64,000 nucleotides of DNA from JACDBE01 sp963714055. GTDB taxonomy: Bacteria > Actinomycetota > Acidimicrobiia > Spongiisociales > UBA5794. Made by a program: the position numbers and the translations under genes. The stretch covers positions 2,790,001-2,854,000 of the forward strand of contig OY970227.1 in the NCBI GenBank assembly GCA_963714055.1, in the 5' to 3' direction. Shown one piece after another: positions 61,507 to 64,000 of this stretch (position 1 is the first letter of the stretch; the number at the start of each line of letters is the position of its first letter). Under the pieces are notes generated by a model. The model was not told the DNA's origin, made no database searches, and was given only the letters and a program-made list of their open reading frames with translations.

Positions 61507-62384
61507 ATCAGCCTCCGGTAGCGGCGCAGCGACACCAAGGCGGCAGCGGCCACCAGCAGCAGGATGACACCGACCGACACCCAGACGCTCAGGTCGGCCT
61601 GGTGGACCACCAGGTCGGAGCTCTGGTCGTAGATGGCGTCGCGGATGGCGGTGGGATGGTCGATCAGCGCCAGGGGACCGGCGAATCGAGTTGCCGCTCT
61701 CCACCAATCCGGCGGCGACCCCCTCCAGCACGAACATGGCGGCGACGTAGACGCCGGAGGCGACCGAAGAGCGCTTCACCGTCGCCGCCACCAGCAACGC
61801 CGGCGCCCCGAACCCGGCGACGTACGCCAGGGCGGTCAGCGGAACTTGGGGATCTCGTCGAGACTGGACACCAGGTTGGAGGCGAAGCCGCCGTCCTGGA
61901 GGGCGGCGAAGCCGAAGTAGAGGAGGAGCTGGGGGAGCAGCATGAACCCGGCGAGGACGATGACGAGAGCGCCCGCCCTCGCCGCCAGGTAGTCGCGACC
62001 GGTGAGCGGCCGAGAGGCGTAGATGCTGAGCACGCCCTCGCTGCGGTCGGGGATCAGCAGCTCGGGCCCGGCCAGCGCCGAGAACAGCAGCACCGACACC
62101 GCCGCCAGGTCGAAGTAGGCCGAGTGGCTGGCGAACGGCGTATCGCCGCCCGTGTCACCGGTGAACTGGCTGGTGAAGAACACCAACCCGACGAACACCA
62201 CGGCGGGGAGCAGGGCGATGGCGAACAGGCCCCAGGGGATGATCTTCCTGCGGAAGTTGCGCCGCAGCCCGAGGACCCGCCGCACCCCGTCCTTCACGGT
62301 GGCCTTGACCGCCGCTCCCCGGCCGAGGCGCGGGCCGTCGTGGGGCCGGTATCCGAGATCGAAGACGGCTCCCCGGTCGCTCAT
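61503..62384 (-). CDS. ABC-2 type transporter permease (two frameshifts)
   Basis: A permease of about 293 residues. The N-terminal part is intact: VFDLGYRPHDGPRLGRGAA, a helix, then FALVFFTSQFTG-like sequence, SVLLFSALAGPELLIPDRSEGVLSIYASRPLTGRDYLAARAGAL, typical of ABC-2 permeases. Frame breaks near 61840 and 61690 shift the later helices (LLVAATVKRSSVASGVYVAAMFVLEGVAAGLVES). It ends RRYRRLM. Its ATG overlaps the stop of the upstream ATPase (ATGA). The pair forms one exporter; the substrate is unknown. Confidence 0.78.
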
Positions 62385-63305
62385 CGGTCAACCACTCCCG
62401 GCGGCACGTCGTGGTGCAGGAACACGTCCTCGAGGCTCTGCGCCCGCGATCCCATGCGGCGGATACCCATGCCGGTGGCGACCACGGCGTCGACGATCAG
62501 CTCGCTGACGTCGCCGTTGCGGAGCGGACACGGTGAGCCGGTGCCCGTCCTGCTCGACGACGCAGCCGGCGGCGCCGAGCCGCGCCAGCAGCGGCGCCGG
62601 GTCCTCGAACACCTCGATCTCGACGGTGTCGGTGGTCGAGCATCGTGCGGAGCGGGCCCTGGCGGAGCACGGCTCCCGGCGTCGAGCATCACCACCCAGT
62701 CGCAGGTGGCGCTCGATGTCGGAGAGCACGTGCGACGAGGTGACCACGTTGATCCCGAACCCGCCCAGCCGGCAGATCAGGTCGAGCATCTCGTCACGGC
62801 CCTCCGGGTCGAGCCCGGCGGTGGGCTCGTCGAGCAGGACCAGCTCGGGGTCGTGGACGATGGCCTGGGCCAGCTTGGCCCGTTGCTTCATCCCGGTGGA
62901 GAAGCCGCCCAGCGGGCGGAACCGCTCCTCGTCGAGCCCGACCAGGGTGAGCACGTCCGAGGCACGTTGGCGGGCGGCCTTGGGCGGTATCCCGGCCAGC
63001 TCGGCGGCGTAGATCATGAAGTCGGCGGCGGTCTGCGCCATCGGGAGGCAGTCGAGCTCGGGCATGTACCCGATCCGGGAGCGGACTGCCACCGGGTCGT
63101 GCAGCGGGTCGGCGTCGAGCACCGTGGTCTTGCCGACGGTCGGCCGGAGGATCCCGAGGAGGATGCGGATGAGGGTGGTCTTGCCCGCCCCGTTGGCTCC
63201 GACCAGCCCGATCCGGCCCGCGGGGATGGTGACCGAGACGTGGTGGAGGGCGACATGGTCGCCGTAGGCGAAGCCCAGATCCTCGGTGACGATGACGTCG
63301 CTCAC
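62381..63305 (-). CDS. ABC transporter ATPase (frameshifts near the C-terminus)
   Basis: An ABC ATPase of about 308 residues. It starts SDVIVTEDLGFAYGDHVALHHVSV, with Walker A LVGANGAGKTTLIRILLG, a Q-loop region RSRIGYMPELDCLP, signature GFSTGMKQRAKLAQAIVHDPELVLLDEPTAGLDP and H-loop SSHVLSDIERH. Frame breaks near 62690, 62645 and 62525 affect the last third; the C-terminal RAQSLEDVFLHHD motif is recovered in another frame. GTG 63305 is the likely start. With the next gene it forms an ATPase-permease unit. Confidence 0.82.
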
Positions 63306-63343
63306 CGGCCGCAGGGTAGGGGGGCCTCGTCGGCGTGTGCCGC

Positions 63344-63556
63344 TCAGCGACGCCCGGTGATCTTCTCGAAGACCGTCCTGAACCCGTCGCGGATCTGCCT
63401 CGACCACCGCTCCGCCCAGGCGAACTCCAACGAGAGGACGGCGAGGGCGGCCAGGATCACCAGGCTCCCGGCCCGGGAAGGGGGATGAGGGCGATCCCCA
63501 GCGCCGAGCAGCGGGACACCGATCAGCAGCACGCCGATCTTGCGGGACACCGACAT
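63344..63556 (-). CDS. Small PGPGW-type membrane protein (one frameshift)
   Basis: A small membrane protein of about 70 residues with a hydrophobic segment SRKIGVLLIGVPLL, an expected PLPGPG-type turn, then SLVILAALAVLSLEFAWAERW and a charged tail. This matches the actinobacterial PGPGW/TIGR02611 family. The turn region is displaced by a frame break near 63480 (the observed GAGDRPHPPSRAG should read along the lines of LGIALIPLPGPG). The start is uncertain; ATG 63556 is given, but the frame is open upstream. Function unknown. Confidence 0.55.
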   Translation of the reverse strand: MSVSRKIGVLLIGVPLLGAGDRPHPPSRAGSLVILAALAVLSLEFAWAERWSRQIRDGFRTVFEKITGRR

Positions 63557-63687
63557 CGTTCGCGACTGCCCCTGGGGCTTGCCCTGGCTCGAGCGGGGTA
63601 TCGCTGGGTCGGGCGCCGATGTGGGGCGTTGGTCACCCGCCGATTGTACGAATCCGGCCGGTGATTGAAACGCCGGACGGTTCCAGG

Positions 63688-64000
63688 TCAACTGTGGGCG
63701 GCGACACGCCGCTCGGCTTGGTCGGTGAGCACCACGCCCGACCAGGATCAGTGCGCCGCCGACGACGATGCCCAGCTCGATCCGCTCGTCGAGGAGGATC
63801 ACGCCGCCCAACAGGGAGATCAGCGGCACGATGTAGCCCGACAGCGACGCCATCGTCGCCGAGGCCCGCTGCAGCACCCAGTAGAACAGCAGGAAGGGCA
63901 TCAGGCTGGAGAACAGGGCCAGTGCCGACGAGCAGCGCCCATCCCCGGGAGGTGATGCCCGACGGCACGCCCTCGAGCACCAGCATGAACGGGATCAGCA
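63688..64000 (-). CDS. EamA/DMT-family transporter, C-terminal part (frameshifts)
   Basis: The C-terminal end of a drug/metabolite transporter; its start lies beyond the window. The region SLMPFLLFYWVLQRASATMASLSGYIVPLISLLGGVILLDERIELGIVVGGALILVG is the typical last repeat of EamA proteins, including the GGxxLLDE motif. Frame breaks near 63925 and 63735 shift pieces of it. The last residues (LTDQAERRVAAHS) end at 63688. Substrate unknown. Confidence 0.75.

Overview
This 64 kb window is very GC-rich and densely coded. Its signature genes point to a deep-branching member of the Actinomycetota. They include a WhiB-family Fe-S protein, a 13E12/DUF222 HNH gene behind an actinobacterial-type LexA box, an F420-type DUF385 protein, nickel superoxide dismutase, DUF3107, and many GTG starts with TANNNT elements 5-12 nt upstream. 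The order rho-rpmE-DUF1385-prfA-prmC-sua5-glyA-atp and the lack of typical mycobacterial or streptomycete neighbours suggest an Acidimicrobiia-like lineage. That placement is inference; no rRNA gene is present. I see no integrase, transposase, CRISPR array or phage gene, and no gene-free stretch longer than about 250 bp.

Layout. 1-9.6 kb: aconitase 3' end, a DHFR-like protein, an SOS-type HNH gene, an MMPL exporter, a CcdA/TlpA-like thiol pair, a SufR-like regulator divergent from an Mrp Fe-S carrier, DUF3107 and WhiB. 9.8-14.4 kb: YqeY, a stand-alone ATP-dependent DNA ligase convergent with Ku (NHEJ), a CPBP protease, a PBP4-type carboxypeptidase and tRNA-Arg(CCG). 14.5-25 kb: argS, an acetyltransferase, homoserine dehydrogenase, and the translation/termination block rho, rpmE, prfA, prmC, sua5, glyA. 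25.2-32.3 kb: the complete F1Fo ATP synthase operon. 33.4-48.6 kb: a cell-envelope polysaccharide region with a priming sugar transferase, several glycosyltransferases, rmlB-A-D, a UDP-sugar dehydrogenase and a SpoIID-domain protein. 48.6-57.9 kb: DUF402, the 2-oxoacid:ferredoxin oxidoreductase korAB, an amidase, a DUF3048 lipoprotein, a methyltransferase, divergent sodX-like/sodN and a nitrilase. 57.9-64 kb: MurJ, two ABC-2 export systems in tandem, a small PGPGW-type membrane protein and an EamA transporter cut by the window edge.

Regulatory DNA is unusually readable. A perfect LexA operator fills the spacer of a TTGACA-17-TACAAT promoter. Two perfect CRP/FNR-type palindromes (TTGTGAA-N4-TTCACAA) lie upstream of whiB and of the ATP synthase operon. 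The 49-61 kb part carries several non-coding repeat families: two copies of a 47-48 bp hairpin overlapping gene stop codons, a three-unit array of double hairpins, a roughly 90 bp element in three copies, three 23 bp direct repeats before sodN, and a 24 bp perfect palindrome.

Caution: at least a dozen conserved genes (including atpG, atpD and murJ) are interrupted by small indels that keep family similarity on both sides. The breaks become denser after 57 kb. They most likely reflect consensus error in the assembly, so these genes are annotated as single units with the breakpoints noted.
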